64,000 nt of DNA from assembly GCA_964438515.1 (NCBI GenBank), contig CAYTLK010000007.1, positions 26,861 to 90,860 on the forward strand. The letters run 5' to 3'. The notes beneath the pieces are model-generated. The model did no database searches. It was not told the origin of the DNA and saw nothing but the letters and a program-made list of their open reading frames with translations. Both the position numbers and the translations under genes were made by a program. This stretch comes from RGIG3701 sp964438515. GTDB taxonomy: Bacteria > Planctomycetota > Planctomycetia > Pirellulales > Thermoguttaceae. Positions 45,579 to 55,008 of this stretch are shown piece by piece. Position 1 is the stretch's first letter, and each line of letters starts with the position of its first letter.

Positions 45579-45884
45579 TAATGGAGAATACACATATGCT
45601 AAATGCAACGGATAAAAACTTTCGGTTCATCCGGCAAGTGCGTACCTGCTTCTGTGGATTCCTTCGAGAGGTCTCGTCGAAATCGGAGTTGTGTACCAAG
45701 AATAGATGCCGTCAAGGGGCGGGCGGATCGTTTTGCAAAACGTTGTAACGAGTTGAAGTCGGTCCGCGAAATTACGGTTCCAAAATTCGCTGGACGTCTG
45801 CCGTACGATGTCGTAATGAGGTTCAAAATGTTCATTTTGCAGGGGCTGTGCAACCTGAACGGCGAGGAATGGAGTGTGCGAATG

Positions 45885-46140
45885 TCACGTACTTGTGACC
45901 TTTTTCACAGCAATCTCGTAGATCGCGATTTTTGCGACTCCTTTCAGCGGCGGATTTGAAAATTGTTTCTTTAAATTCTGTTTGTCGGTTTCCTTCATCA
46001 CGTCCCGCGAAACGCGGCACTGCGAGTCCGCATCTTTGCAGGTCATCCGGTTCTGTTGAGACGTGCAATCCGATGGGAATCGTCCGATTTTCCGCAAATT
46101 TCACTCGGATTTCGACGGCATAAATTTCAAAGGGACACAC
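45885..46140 (-). pseudogene. Possible frameshifted gene remnant inside the inverted-repeat segment
   Basis: Two minus-strand frames join into a plausible protein if shifted by one base near 46045. The upstream piece reads AVEIRVKFAENRTIPIGLHV and the downstream piece RDVMKETDKQNLKKQFSN followed by VAKIAIYEIAVKKV. The composition looks coding, but each piece is broken. No family is recognised. It could be a decayed cargo gene or transposase tail. Confidence 0.35.
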
Positions 46141-46192
46141 ACAGAAACACGATATTTTTCCCCTTTTCGAGGAAATATTTTTTCAATTTGTA

Positions 46193-46220
46193 TTGACGAA
46201 TACCTTGAATGTGGTACAAT
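46193..46220 (+). promoter_or_regulatory. Sigma70-type promoter inside the inverted-repeat segment
   Basis: TTGACG (46193-46198), 16-bp spacer, TACAAT (46215-46220). It points at the HzsA-related gene whose start is 135 bp away. The right inverted repeat lies between promoter and gene, so an inversion would disconnect them. Confidence 0.72.
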
Positions 46221-46355
46221 AGGTTTGAGAAATGGTTTCGCTCCGGCAGAAAGTGTTGTTTTTGATTTTCATTATTCTGCCAGAAACCATGTTCCTTTTC
46301 AATCCCCCCGACAGGTACGCACTTGCCGGATGAACCAGAAGAGAAGAAGTACATA

Positions 46356-48860
46356 ATGAAAAAAGTTCCAATATTTATTTCGCTTTTACTGTACGTTTTT
46401 ATCCTCGGAATATTAGAAAACTGTACATGTTCGTTATTCGGGAAGGAACCGGGCCGTCCGAAGGAGCTGGAAAGTGCGGTCGTTGCGGATTGGAAGCGTC
46501 AGGAGGAGCGTCTGGGACGTTCGTTCGACTCGCCGGAAGCTCTGGAGGAGCTTTTGCAGCGCACTCGGCCGCTTTTACAGTGCATGACGGAAAAACAGCT
46601 GATTTCAAGCGGCGATGCGAAACGTTTGAAGTCTCAAATCGACGCGATTTCGGCGCGAGACCTCGAAAAAATGACGCCTGAGGACGTCGAACGAGAATAC
46701 GTCGCGCTGAGATGGAACGTTCGGGACGTAATATTTCAAAATCCGCTTCTGAAAGAGGTTCCAATCGTGTTTCTGAAGGGGGACCGATACATCTGGCAGC
46801 TGATTCACGAATACCTCTCGTTTTATCATCGTTTCACCAACACCACGAACGACGGATTTTTCCTCCTCAAAAATCCGGGCCGTTCCTTCGAAACGACGGC
46901 TCTGACGAGCGGAAATTTCCCGTCCGGGTCCTTTGCGACGCCGAGTCTTTCGTACGACGCCAAAACGCTGTATTTTGCGTTCGCCGACTTTTCAAAAGTG
47001 GTTCCGGAAGGGACTCCGCGAACGACCGAACGGGAACTGATTCCCGACTTTCACGAATATTTGTTCGAATATTTGGCGGAACCGGAGGGAAAATATCATC
47101 TGTTTCAGATGGATTTGGCGAGCGGAAAAGTCGAACAGCTGACCGAGGGTCCGAACGACGATTTCGACCCGGTCCTTTTGCCGGACGGCGACCTTGTGTT
47201 TGTTTCGACTCGCTGCGGAGGTCTCGCGCGCTGCACGGGCCGATACGAACCGGTTCAGACCGCCACGCTCCACAAACGGTTTCATCAAGATGGATCAATT
47301 GAGTGTTTGTCGTGGCACGAAACCAACGAGTGGAATCCTGCGGTGCTTTCGGACGGACGGATCGTGTTTTCGCGATGGGATTACGTGGACCGCGAGGCGG
47401 CGCGATACATGAATTTGTGGATTATGAATCCCGATGGAACCGGAACGCAGGCGCTGTTCGGAAATTACACCGAAAAAGTCGTCGCATCGCTTCAGCCCGA
47501 AGAGATTCCGGGAAGCAACAAAATTCTGTTCCTCGGGTCGGGACACCATTTGGCGGTCGGCGGGCCTCTTGTGATTCTCGATCCGACGAAAGTGCGTTAC
47601 AACACGGAAACCGGCGAGGACTCGCTCGACTGTCTCGATGTGATTTCCCCGGAGATTCCGTTTCCCGAAACGCCGGCGGCTGAGGATCCGGTGAAGAAGC
47701 ATTACGTCTCGGACCACTATTATTACAGTCCCTACCCGCTGTCGGAAGATTTTTACCTCACCTCGTTCAGTCACGATCCCAACGGCGGATATTTGTCGAT
47801 TTACGGCTACAATTCGTACACCGGGACCTGCGGCGAGCCGTATTCTGCGGGAAAAATGGGCCTTTACTACCGCGACCGTTTCGGAAATCTCGAACTGATT
47901 TACGAAGATCCTCAAACGAGCTGCCGCTATCCGATTCAGCTGAAAGAACGGCCCGTGCCGAAAACAATTGCGTCAAAAAGGGTCGAAAACGAGCCGAATT
48001 ATGGAACGTTTTTGCTTTCGAACGTGTACGAATCACTGATTCCTCTTCCGAAAGATAGACCGATTAAAGAAATTAGGGTCTTTCAAATCTTCCCCAAATT
48101 CCCAGAATATGTGATGGATCGTCCCAAAACGGGTCACGCACTGGCGTCGAATACGCGCATGTACCTGGGAAGCGTCCCCGTCGAGCCGGACGGAAGCGCC
48201 CATTTCCGCGTTCCAGCTCGGAAACCGTTGTATTTTCAGGCGGTGGACGCCGAAGGAAAAGCCGTTCGAACGATGTTGAGTGAGGTGTACCTTCAGCCCG
48301 GCGAGCATCGCGGGTGCGTCGGCTGTCACGAACAGGCACAAACGACACAAAAGAACTTTGCAGCCGGAAGCAGCGCCCTGCGCCGCGCCCCGTCCGAACT
48401 TCAGCCGGGACCTCGCGGGACAAAACCATTTTCGTACACGATTCTGATTCAGCCGATTCTGGATCGTTCGTGCATCGCGTGTCACAATGGGGAAGAAGAT
48501 TCGCCAGAACCGGCCCTCACAGGGGAGCCGCTCGGAAATTTCACCGTTTCTTACAACCGTCTCGCGCCTTATTTACGCTGGTACGGGTGGGGTGAAACGA
48601 TTCATCGAATCACCTCGATTCCAGGACGCTGCGGTTGCGACGAATCGCCGCTTACGCAAATTTTGGAGGATTCAAATCATGGAAGCCGCATTTCACTGAC
48701 GGAAGCAGATCGGCGCACATTGTATTTCTGGATGGACGCAAACGTCCCATTTTTCGGCACAGAAGCACCCGACGACATGGAGCGTCAGCTGCGCGGCGAA
48801 GAGGTTCCGATTCCTGAACGAAATACATATACATCCCCGCTCCCCTGCTCCGAGGACTAA
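46356..48860 (+). CDS. HzsA-related di-heme c-type cytochrome-like protein
   Basis: 834 residues, exported (hydrophobic signal MKKVPIFISLLLYVFILGIL; a Cys after it leaves a lipoprotein possible). The middle part (about 165-470) holds TolB/beta-propeller-like repeats (FATPSLSYDAKTLYFAF, DPVLLPDGDLVFVSTRCGG, NPAVLSDGRIVFSRWDYVD, NLWIMNPDGTGTQALF). Two haem c sites follow: CVGCH (654-658) and CIACH (706-710). This plan matches the planctomycete HzsA-related family, named after the hydrazine synthase alpha subunit. No other anammox gene is nearby, so hydrazine synthesis is not implied; a periplasmic redox or binding role is more likely. The start at 46356 is chosen because the signal peptide begins there. 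Confidence 0.85.
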   Translation: MKKVPIFISLLLYVFILGILENCTCSLFGKEPGRPKELESAVVADWKRQEERLGRSFDSPEALEELLQRTRPLLQCMTEKQLISSGDAKRLKSQIDAISARDLEKMTPEDVEREYVALRWNVRDVIFQNPLLKEVPIVFLKGDRYIWQLIHEYLSFYHRFTNTTNDGFFLLKNPGRSFETTALTSGNFPSGSFATPSLSYDAKTLYFAFADFSKVVPEGTPRTTERELIPDFHEYLFEYLAEPEGKYHLFQMDLASGKVEQLTEGPNDDFDPVLLPDGDLVFVSTRCGGLARCTGRYEPVQTATLHKRFHQDGSIECLSWHETNEWNPAVLSDGRIVFSRWDYVDREAARYMNLWIMNPDGTGTQALFGNYTEKVVASLQPEEIPGSNKILFLGSGHHLAVGGPLVILDPTKVRYNTETGEDSLDCLDVISPEIPFPETPAAEDPVKKHYVSDHYYYSPYPLSEDFYLTSFSHDPNGGYLSIYGYNSYTGTCGEPYSAGKMGLYYRDRFGNLELIYEDPQTSCRYPIQLKERPVPKTIASKRVENEPNYGTFLLSNVYESLIPLPKDRPIKEIRVFQIFPKFPEYVMDRPKTGHALASNTRMYLGSVPVEPDGSAHFRVPARKPLYFQAVDAEGKAVRTMLSEVYLQPGEHRGCVGCHEQAQTTQKNFAAGSSALRRAPSELQPGPRGTKPFSYTILIQPILDRSCIACHNGEEDSPEPALTGEPLGNFTVSYNRLAPYLRWYGWGETIHRITSIPGRCGCDESPLTQILEDSNHGSRISLTEADRRTLYFWMDANVPFFGTEAPDDMERQLRGEEVPIPERNTYTSPLPCSED

Positions 48861-49087
48861 AAAAACAGAGACGCAGCATGAATTACGTGACGAAATCGTG
48901 CTGTTGAGATAAACCACGCCTCAACGAACACTTTCGAGGAGGCGCGAACGGTTTTATACTAACACTATTTTGAATTTCAGTTTTCCCATCCGCCGTTGGA
49001 GCTGCGCACCACGGCTCTTGCAATCTTTGTGAAAACTGGATTTCATTGTAGAACCAGCATATACTCGTTCCACTTGAAAATTTCAGG

Positions 49088-49726
49088 TTAAATAAGTTCC
49101 ATTTCTGTAAATCGACCTTTAAACTCGTAATCTTCATCAACACAGGAAACCCGCTGGAAAATCACGCCGTTGCGCATTACCGTATTCGGAGAGCTGCACT
49201 CTCCATGGATGTGACCCGTTATGACGTATCGCAAGCGGGGAAGTGCGTCCAGAGCGTCCAGAAAAACAGACGAACCCGCATTGTCGTCACCAACCTCATC
49301 CAATATACCGTAGGCCGGCCCGTGACTGACCACCACTTCGGTCTCTTGCGGAATTTCATAGTGCGCATTACGCTCAGACTGCATCCAGTTCCAGAACCCA
49401 AACCTTTTGGACCAAGGGCTAAACCAAGCTTTCATGCCGTTCGGAAGAGTGACCAGGCGATCAATCACGACCTGAATCCACGGGTATTCCTGAAAAAGAG
49501 ACGTGTTCCAATAGTCGTGATTTCCCTGAGTCATAAAAACAGGAAGATGAAAATGTTCCAACGCCTCCGCCAACGCTTTGGCCTGACGGACTTCCCGACC
49601 ATCCCCCGGTCGGGAGTTCAAAATGTCGCCGGCAACGAGAATGCACTCCGCTTGAGTTTGCAATTCCGCCAGATATTTCAGCGCGTTCTGATTTCCGTGC
49701 AAGTCCGCAAAACATAATGCTTTCAT
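49088..49726 (-). CDS. Calcineurin-like metallophosphoesterase
   Basis: 212 residues, cytoplasmic. All metallophosphoesterase motifs are visible: DLHGN (about 7-11), GDILNSRPG (about 33-41), GNHDYWN (about 68-74), VVSHGP (about 129-134) and GHIHGE (about 175-180). These ligate the two metals. The start at 49726 is fixed by an AAAGGAG ribosome-binding site and by DLHGN beginning near the N-terminus; the longer frame reaching to 49900 is not supported. The small size and motif spacing resemble YfcE-like or single-domain phosphodiesterases. The physiological substrate (phosphodiester, nucleotide or phosphoprotein) is unknown. Confidence 0.9.
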   Translation of the reverse strand: MKALCFADLHGNQNALKYLAELQTQAECILVAGDILNSRPGDGREVRQAKALAEALEHFHLPVFMTQGNHDYWNTSLFQEYPWIQVVIDRLVTLPNGMKAWFSPWSKRFGFWNWMQSERNAHYEIPQETEVVVSHGPAYGILDEVGDDNAGSSVFLDALDALPRLRYVITGHIHGECSSPNTVMRNGVIFQRVSCVDEDYEFKGRFTEMELI

Positions 49727-50496
49727 AATCAATGACTCCTTTTGCCCGTTCGAGGAATATTCGTAAGGAAATTCTAACCTGAATATTTCATCGGGGGACG
49801 TTGGAAAGAAAAGGGATTCGAAGCCGTAAAAAGGGACTCGCCGAAGGAAATCGTCCTCGATTTCGACGCAACGGGGTCGGCATCGTAAGGAAATCAGCAA
49901 CGGCGTTCTTTCGATGCGTATTACGACGATTTTTGCTGCATGCCGATCTACGTAACGTGTGATAAATACTTACTTTACGCACATCTTCGGCCGTCAGAAA
50001 TGTCGGTCTTGAGGGATTTTACTCATTTCATAATACAAGGTTATTTCTGTATGTTTTTAAATCAATAATTATTGATACAGAAATAATATTTTATTCATAA
50101 AATATTCGTACATAAAACAAACCTCTGCGTACATGTTCAATAAAAATGAACGACTGCTTAATAAACGCACAGTGCGATACGATGTAAGTGCGTTCTATAA
50201 AAAGGTTTACTGTGCTTGCGGCGAGATGGAAAACCGGCCCTTTAAAATTTTACCCCCCGCATAGGGGAAATGGATATTTTGTCCGCCCCTCCCAAACGTC
50301 CAATTTCACCCTCCCAACGACAAAATCACGGGAAATGAAATTTGTTGCGATTTATTCCTGGCGCATAGGAAATATACAGGTTCAAAAAACCATGAAACAC
50401 ATAAATTACATGAAAATATAATTAAAGAACCTTTTCATATTTTTCATGAGGTCCATGGTTCGATCCATTTGTGAGCTTTTGGAACGAGTGCGAAAA
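49727..50496. other. Intergenic region, AT-rich, no gene seen
   Basis: About 770 bp with no credible coding frame. 50020-50160 is very AT-rich (AATAATTATTGATAC, then AATAATATTTTATTC). A CCCC-GCATA-GGGG hairpin lies near 50262-50276. It separates two minus-strand genes and may hold the terminator of trpB and the promoter of the phosphoesterase; neither is clear. Confidence 0.5.
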
Positions 50497-51729
50497 TCAG
50501 TCTTCGTCAAATTTGAACTGATCGCCGTAACCGTAATGTTCCGCAATGTAATCCACGTCTTTGTCTCCGCGTCCGGAAAGGTTCACGAGGATGGAGCCGG
50601 ATTTCTGTTCGTGCGCGTAACGCATCGCAAACGCAAGGGCGTGGGAGCTTTCAAGCGCCGGAATAATCCCTTCGTAACGCGAAAGTTTGAAGAACGCGTC
50701 CACCGCTTCGAGGTCCGTGACGGTCGTGTACGTAACGCGCCCCAAATCGTGAAGAAACGCATGTTCGGGACCGACGCCGGGATAGTCGAGTCCGCTCGCC
50801 ACCGAATACGCATTTGCAGGCGTTCCGTCCGGATTCATCAGGAGCTTGCTTTTGAAACCGTGCAGAACTCCGTCGTGTCCGTAACACATGGAAGCCGCGT
50901 GGTCGCCGAGTTTTTCGCCGCGTCCCAGAGGTTCCACGCCGTAGAGGTCCACCGGGTCGTTGAGGAACGCGGAGAACATTCCGATCGAGTTCGACCCGCC
51001 GCCGACGCAGGCGCAAACCGCGTCAGGAAGAAAGCCCGTCATTTCCTTGAATTGCGCACGCGATTCTTCACCCACGACGTACTGGAAATCGCGAACCATC
51101 ATCGGGAACGGATGAGGGCCGAGGGCCGAACCGATGCAGTAGATTGAATCTTTATACGATTTCAAATAGGCTTCGAAAGCTGCATCGACGGCTTCCTTAA
51201 GCGCTTTTTGACCGTGCGTTGCGGGAATCACTTTTGCGCCGAGCATCTTCATGCGCGTGACGTTCGGAGCCTGTTTTGCGATATCCACTTCACCCATGTA
51301 AATCTCACATTCGAGTCCGAAATAGGCGGCGGCCGTTGCGAGTGCGACGCCGTGCTGACCCGCGCCGGTTTCCGCGATGATTTTCTTTTTACCCATGTAT
51401 TTTGCAAGGAGTCCCTCACCCATACAGTGATTGAGTTTGTGGGCACCCGTGTGATTCAAATCCTCACGTTTGAGGTAGATCTGGCACGTTCCGAGCTTCT
51501 GGGAGAGTCGTTCACAATGATAGACCGGGGTGGGACGTCCCTGAAACTCACGACGGATGCGCCGAAGTTCATTGATGAATTTGGCGCTGTGACAGATGGT
51601 GCGGTACGCAACGTCAATTTCCTCGAAAATCGGACGGAGTTCCGGCGGAAGAAATTCCTGGCCGCCGCCATAAGGTCCGAAATAACCGTTGTGATCGGGA
51701 TAGTTACGAAAATAGGTTGAAAAATCCAT
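50497..51729 (-). CDS. trpB: Tryptophan synthase beta subunit
   Basis: Condenses indole with serine to give tryptophan, using pyridoxal phosphate; cytoplasmic. 410 residues, normal for TrpB1. The PLP lysine is K98 in LNHTGAHKLNHC. The phosphate-binding loop CVGGGSNSIGMF (about 232-243), GVEPLGRG and SGLDYPGVGPEH are all family hallmarks, as is the N-terminal YFGPYGGGQEFLPPEL. It stands alone, with no trpA or other trp gene in the window. Its own consensus promoter is upstream. A GGAG ribosome-binding site supports the start. Confidence 0.96.
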   Translation of the reverse strand: MDFSTYFRNYPDHNGYFGPYGGGQEFLPPELRPIFEEIDVAYRTICHSAKFINELRRIRREFQGRPTPVYHCERLSQKLGTCQIYLKREDLNHTGAHKLNHCMGEGLLAKYMGKKKIIAETGAGQHGVALATAAAYFGLECEIYMGEVDIAKQAPNVTRMKMLGAKVIPATHGQKALKEAVDAAFEAYLKSYKDSIYCIGSALGPHPFPMMVRDFQYVVGEESRAQFKEMTGFLPDAVCACVGGGSNSIGMFSAFLNDPVDLYGVEPLGRGEKLGDHAASMCYGHDGVLHGFKSKLLMNPDGTPANAYSVASGLDYPGVGPEHAFLHDLGRVTYTTVTDLEAVDAFFKLSRYEGIIPALESSHALAFAMRYAHEQKSGSILVNLSGRGDKDVDYIAEHYGYGDQFKFDED

Positions 51730-51789
51730 TGAGTTTCTCCTTGAAATTTGGATGCACGCGGCAGACCGTGCGGAAACGATATTTCCAGT

Positions 51790-51818
51790 AGTTTACACGC
51801 TTTTCCCCCGAATGTCAA
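51790..51818 (-). promoter_or_regulatory. Sigma70-type promoter of trpB
   Basis: On the minus strand TTGACA (51818-51813), 17-bp spacer, TAAACT (51795-51790), about 60 bp before the trpB start. A short GCACG/CGTGC inverted repeat lies in the leader. No T-box or leader peptide was recognised. Confidence 0.78.
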
Positions 51819-51951
51819 GCGCCGGGGCATAAAAATTTGAACGATTTCTCGTGAAAAAAGGAAAATTTCTCCCTTTTCTCCTAATCCTTCGGTCTTTTCT
51901 GTCTTTTTTGTGCTTTTTTCTCTTTTTTTTAACAATTTCTCAATTTAGTGC

Positions 51952-51979
51952 TTGCAAATGGAAAGAAGTGAAGTATAAT
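51952..51979 (+). promoter_or_regulatory. Sigma70-type promoter of the PEP-CTERM protein gene
   Basis: TTGCAA (51952-51957), 16-bp spacer, TATAAT (51974-51979), about 90 bp before the ATG at 52070. Confidence 0.72.
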
Positions 51980-52069
51980 AAAATTCATTGAGATATTTAT
52001 TTTCGTTGGAACGTTTAAACATTTGTTTCGGTTTCACCGTGTTTGTTCCTGCTTTCAGGAGTTATATTG

Positions 52070-54961
52070 ATGTTGCTTCCTAATGCAAAAATTCGAAATT
52101 TACTCGTTTGGGGATTCGTTCTGGCTCTTTCCGCTGCGTCCGGCGCAAGGGTTACGGGGGAGGTTACGCTTGGAGAGTTTGATACTTACTACCAACTTTC
52201 AGGAAGCGGAACGTATTCCGAAAACATCACCACGACGAAAGATCTGCGTGTCGATTCGACCAAACGAGTGACGGGTGCCGCGGCATCCATCGTCCTTTCG
52301 GGGAACATCACCGCGGCGACGTATGACCAGCAGGACGGAAATTACTCCGGTTATGAAGGTGGACAGGGAGGCACAGTCACGCTCAACGGGAACTCCACAA
52401 GTTCCTTTACGGGGTTGAAACTCGGCGGACACACCGCTGTGAATATCGGAACGAACGCAGCGTCCACTGCGACCGTTTCGGTCGCCGGAAACCTGCTCCT
52501 CGGCAGCTCGATGACCTCCAATCTTTACGTGAATGCCGGCTCCACGCTGAACGTCAGCGGCGGCGCACAGATTAACGCAAACGGCGCTCAAGGCGTTTTT
52601 AAGGTGTACGGAACCGTAAACTTTACCTCTTCGACCGCCGATTCGGTTCTGCTCGGATACGCGACCAACACGACGTACACCTCCACGCTTGATCTTTACA
52701 ACGGGAGCGTCATGAACGTGCTGAACACCGTCACGCATTGCGGTTACAACGGTCAGTTAAAATTTACCATCGCTGAAGGCGCGACCGCAAACCTCTACGG
52801 ACTCACTTTTGCTCGAAACGGCGACCAGAACGATACGGCCAAAGGAAGTGTCGAAAAAACCCTCAATTTGAAGGGCGGAACCCTTAATCTCGGCGTGGGC
52901 GGCGTCTCCATTCGGGGTGGAAAAGATGCGTATCCCTTCCAGCTCGTAAAAGGAACCATCGGAACGATTGACGGATGCGACACAACCATCGCAAATGTTC
53001 AGCTTGCCGTCGGAAATGGAACCGTTCAGTTCAAACCCGTGACGGGAGCCGTAATGACCGTTTCGAGTAATTTTGCCGACTCGACTTTAGCCTCTGCCGG
53101 AACGGGCGGCGTCGTGGAAATGGCGGGAGCCGGAACGCTCAACATCGCGGGGAGTTTCTCGACGACTGGCGGTCTGAAAGCCTCATCGGGAACGACCGTT
53201 ATTTCCGGAACTTTCGCCGGAGGGAATTTGGCCGTGAACGGCGGAACGGTAAACATCACAGGAACCCTTTCCTCGGCGCAGGGACTCACACTCACTTCCG
53301 GCTCCGTGAATCTTTCAGGATTTGCGAAAACCGGCACGCTGACGCTCAACGGCGGAACCCTCACGCTCAACTACACGGCGTACGCAAATCAGGCGTCCAA
53401 CGCTCCCATTACGGTAAACTCCGGCGCCGCGCTCGTCCTTTCCACTCCCTCAACCGCAACGGCTTCCGTCAATTTTTACAATCCCATCACGATGAACGGC
53501 GGAACGCTCACAAGCGACAACGTATCGGGCCAGTGGAAAATTCTGCGCTCCCTCGTAACGATTGCGGCCGACACAACGTTAACCACGAATCAACGTCTCG
53601 AATTGCGCGGCGGGTTAAAGGGGGTTGCTGGTGCAACTCTCACACTGAATGGAGGGTCGCAGCTGATTCTCGACAACATTCAGGAAACCGGTTTGAAACG
53701 AATCGAAAGCAGTGTGGGAACGCTCGTCATTCAATCCGATGCAAAGGGCGCGCTCGTCACAACCGAAGGAACCTACATCAACGGCGGAACCCTTCAAAAC
53801 TGGGGCGTCGAGGATGCTCGTGGAAACATCTTCATGAACGGCGGAAAATTCCAATCCAGTGCAGGTGGAAACACCTCTTTTGCTGTCGATTCCTCCATAA
53901 CGTTCCTGAAAAATACGACGTTTGAAACCACGACGTACGGAACTAGCACGCCGAATTTCACGATGAAAGGCTCCATGATTGCCGCCGATGGAATTACCGT
54001 TGCGAAAACTGGGGCGAGAAACTTGATTCTGACCGGAAATCTCGACGCTTTTGACGGTTCGTTCAACGTGACGACCGGCGGAATGATGCTGGCAAACGGC
54101 GGAAACACGCCTGCGGCCGCCTACGATTTCGACATCAATTTGAATGGAGGAACCGTACAATTTACAGATTCTGCCGATTATTACTTCGCGAATTCCGCAC
54201 TCACGTTTTCGAACACGACGAACAAGACGCTCGATCTCGGAACCGCAACCCTCCACACACTCACAGGAACCACCGTCACTTCGGCGGTTTCCGGCGCGCA
54301 GATTACGGGAACGATTGATTTAGGTACAATAAACAACGTCACGGCGTTCAGCGTAAGTGACGGCGCGTCGCTTTCCGTTGCGTCCGCAGCCACGCAGGGC
54401 GGCGGTTTTACGAAGACCGGGAGCGGAACCCTTTCGATTGGAACTCTCAATATCGAGTCGGGAACGTTCAATCTGAGTACTTCTGCCGTCGATTGTGCGC
54501 AGAATATTCAGGTTCAAAAAGGGGCAAAAATCACCGCCGACGCTCCGGTTACGCTCAATTCCAATTTGAATATGAACGGAACATTCGTGCTGAACATCAG
54601 CGGGACGGCTCACGACTGGGCCATCGACACGATGGATTTAACGAGCAGCAAGAACCTGATTCTCGCGGCCGACACGATTTTTGAACTCACGTCCGACTCC
54701 ATCACAGACCCGCTCAACTGGGACGCGCTCCTGAACGGCGAGAAAGAATATCAGCTTCTCGACACGAACGGAAACTTTGAAGGTCTTTCGTTCGCAGTTG
54801 CGATCGACCCGACGTTTTCCGTGCCGGGAATGACCCTGTACGCCGTCGGTGATGTAAACGGAAGTGTATACTTGGCGGCTCAGCTACCGGAACCTGCGTC
54901 GTGCGTCCTGCTCGTTTTGGGTGTCGCCGGACTTTGTTTCGTTCGAAAGAAAAAACATTAA
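52070..54961 (+). CDS. PEP-CTERM surface protein with autotransporter-like beta-helix repeats
   Basis: 963 residues. A signal peptide (residues 1-26, VWGFVLALSAASGA) is followed by a long Gly/Thr/Ser/Asn-rich region of short beta-helix turns (TVTLNGNSTSSF, SGTTVISGTFAGG, LAVNGGTVNITGTL, KTGTLTLNGGTLTL), the autotransporter-associated repeat style. The C-terminus is a PEP-CTERM sorting tail: PEPASC, a hydrophobic helix VLLVLGVAGLCFV, then RKKKH. It would be exported, cleaved by an exosortase-type enzyme and held at or released from the surface. AGGAG placed 8 bp upstream fixes the start at 52070. It is probably an adhesin or matrix protein; no ligand is visible. Confidence 0.9.
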   Translation: MLLPNAKIRNLLVWGFVLALSAASGARVTGEVTLGEFDTYYQLSGSGTYSENITTTKDLRVDSTKRVTGAAASIVLSGNITAATYDQQDGNYSGYEGGQGGTVTLNGNSTSSFTGLKLGGHTAVNIGTNAASTATVSVAGNLLLGSSMTSNLYVNAGSTLNVSGGAQINANGAQGVFKVYGTVNFTSSTADSVLLGYATNTTYTSTLDLYNGSVMNVLNTVTHCGYNGQLKFTIAEGATANLYGLTFARNGDQNDTAKGSVEKTLNLKGGTLNLGVGGVSIRGGKDAYPFQLVKGTIGTIDGCDTTIANVQLAVGNGTVQFKPVTGAVMTVSSNFADSTLASAGTGGVVEMAGAGTLNIAGSFSTTGGLKASSGTTVISGTFAGGNLAVNGGTVNITGTLSSAQGLTLTSGSVNLSGFAKTGTLTLNGGTLTLNYTAYANQASNAPITVNSGAALVLSTPSTATASVNFYNPITMNGGTLTSDNVSGQWKILRSLVTIAADTTLTTNQRLELRGGLKGVAGATLTLNGGSQLILDNIQETGLKRIESSVGTLVIQSDAKGALVTTEGTYINGGTLQNWGVEDARGNIFMNGGKFQSSAGGNTSFAVDSSITFLKNTTFETTTYGTSTPNFTMKGSMIAADGITVAKTGARNLILTGNLDAFDGSFNVTTGGMMLANGGNTPAAAYDFDINLNGGTVQFTDSADYYFANSALTFSNTTNKTLDLGTATLHTLTGTTVTSAVSGAQITGTIDLGTINNVTAFSVSDGASLSVASAATQGGGFTKTGSGTLSIGTLNIESGTFNLSTSAVDCAQNIQVQKGAKITADAPVTLNSNLNMNGTFVLNISGTAHDWAIDTMDLTSSKNLILAADTIFELTSDSITDPLNWDALLNGEKEYQLLDTNGNFEGLSFAVAIDPTFSVPGMTLYAVGDVNGSVYLAAQLPEPASCVLLVLGVAGLCFVRKKKH

Positions 54962-55008
54962 AACCGTCCATTTTTAATTACTTTTCCCATAAAATCAAGG
55001 ATTGAATC

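Larger units (their letters stand above)
45624..46336. mobile_element. 713-bp segment bounded by perfect 25-bp inverted repeats
   Basis: The ends at 45624-45648 (starts GGTTCATCCGGCAAG) and 46312-46336 (ends CTTGCCGGATGAACC) are exact reverse complements over 25 bp, with mismatches on both sides. The 663 bp between contain no intact gene, a possible broken gene on the minus strand, and a promoter near the right end pointing outward at the next gene. No target-site duplication is obvious. Either a small non-autonomous transposon or an invertible (phase-variable) promoter segment would explain this. Confidence 0.75.

Noticed and set aside
46356..48860. True hydrazine synthase subunit
   Set aside because: No HzsB/HzsC-like or hydrazine dehydrogenase gene nearby; the family is widespread in non-anammox planctomycetes.
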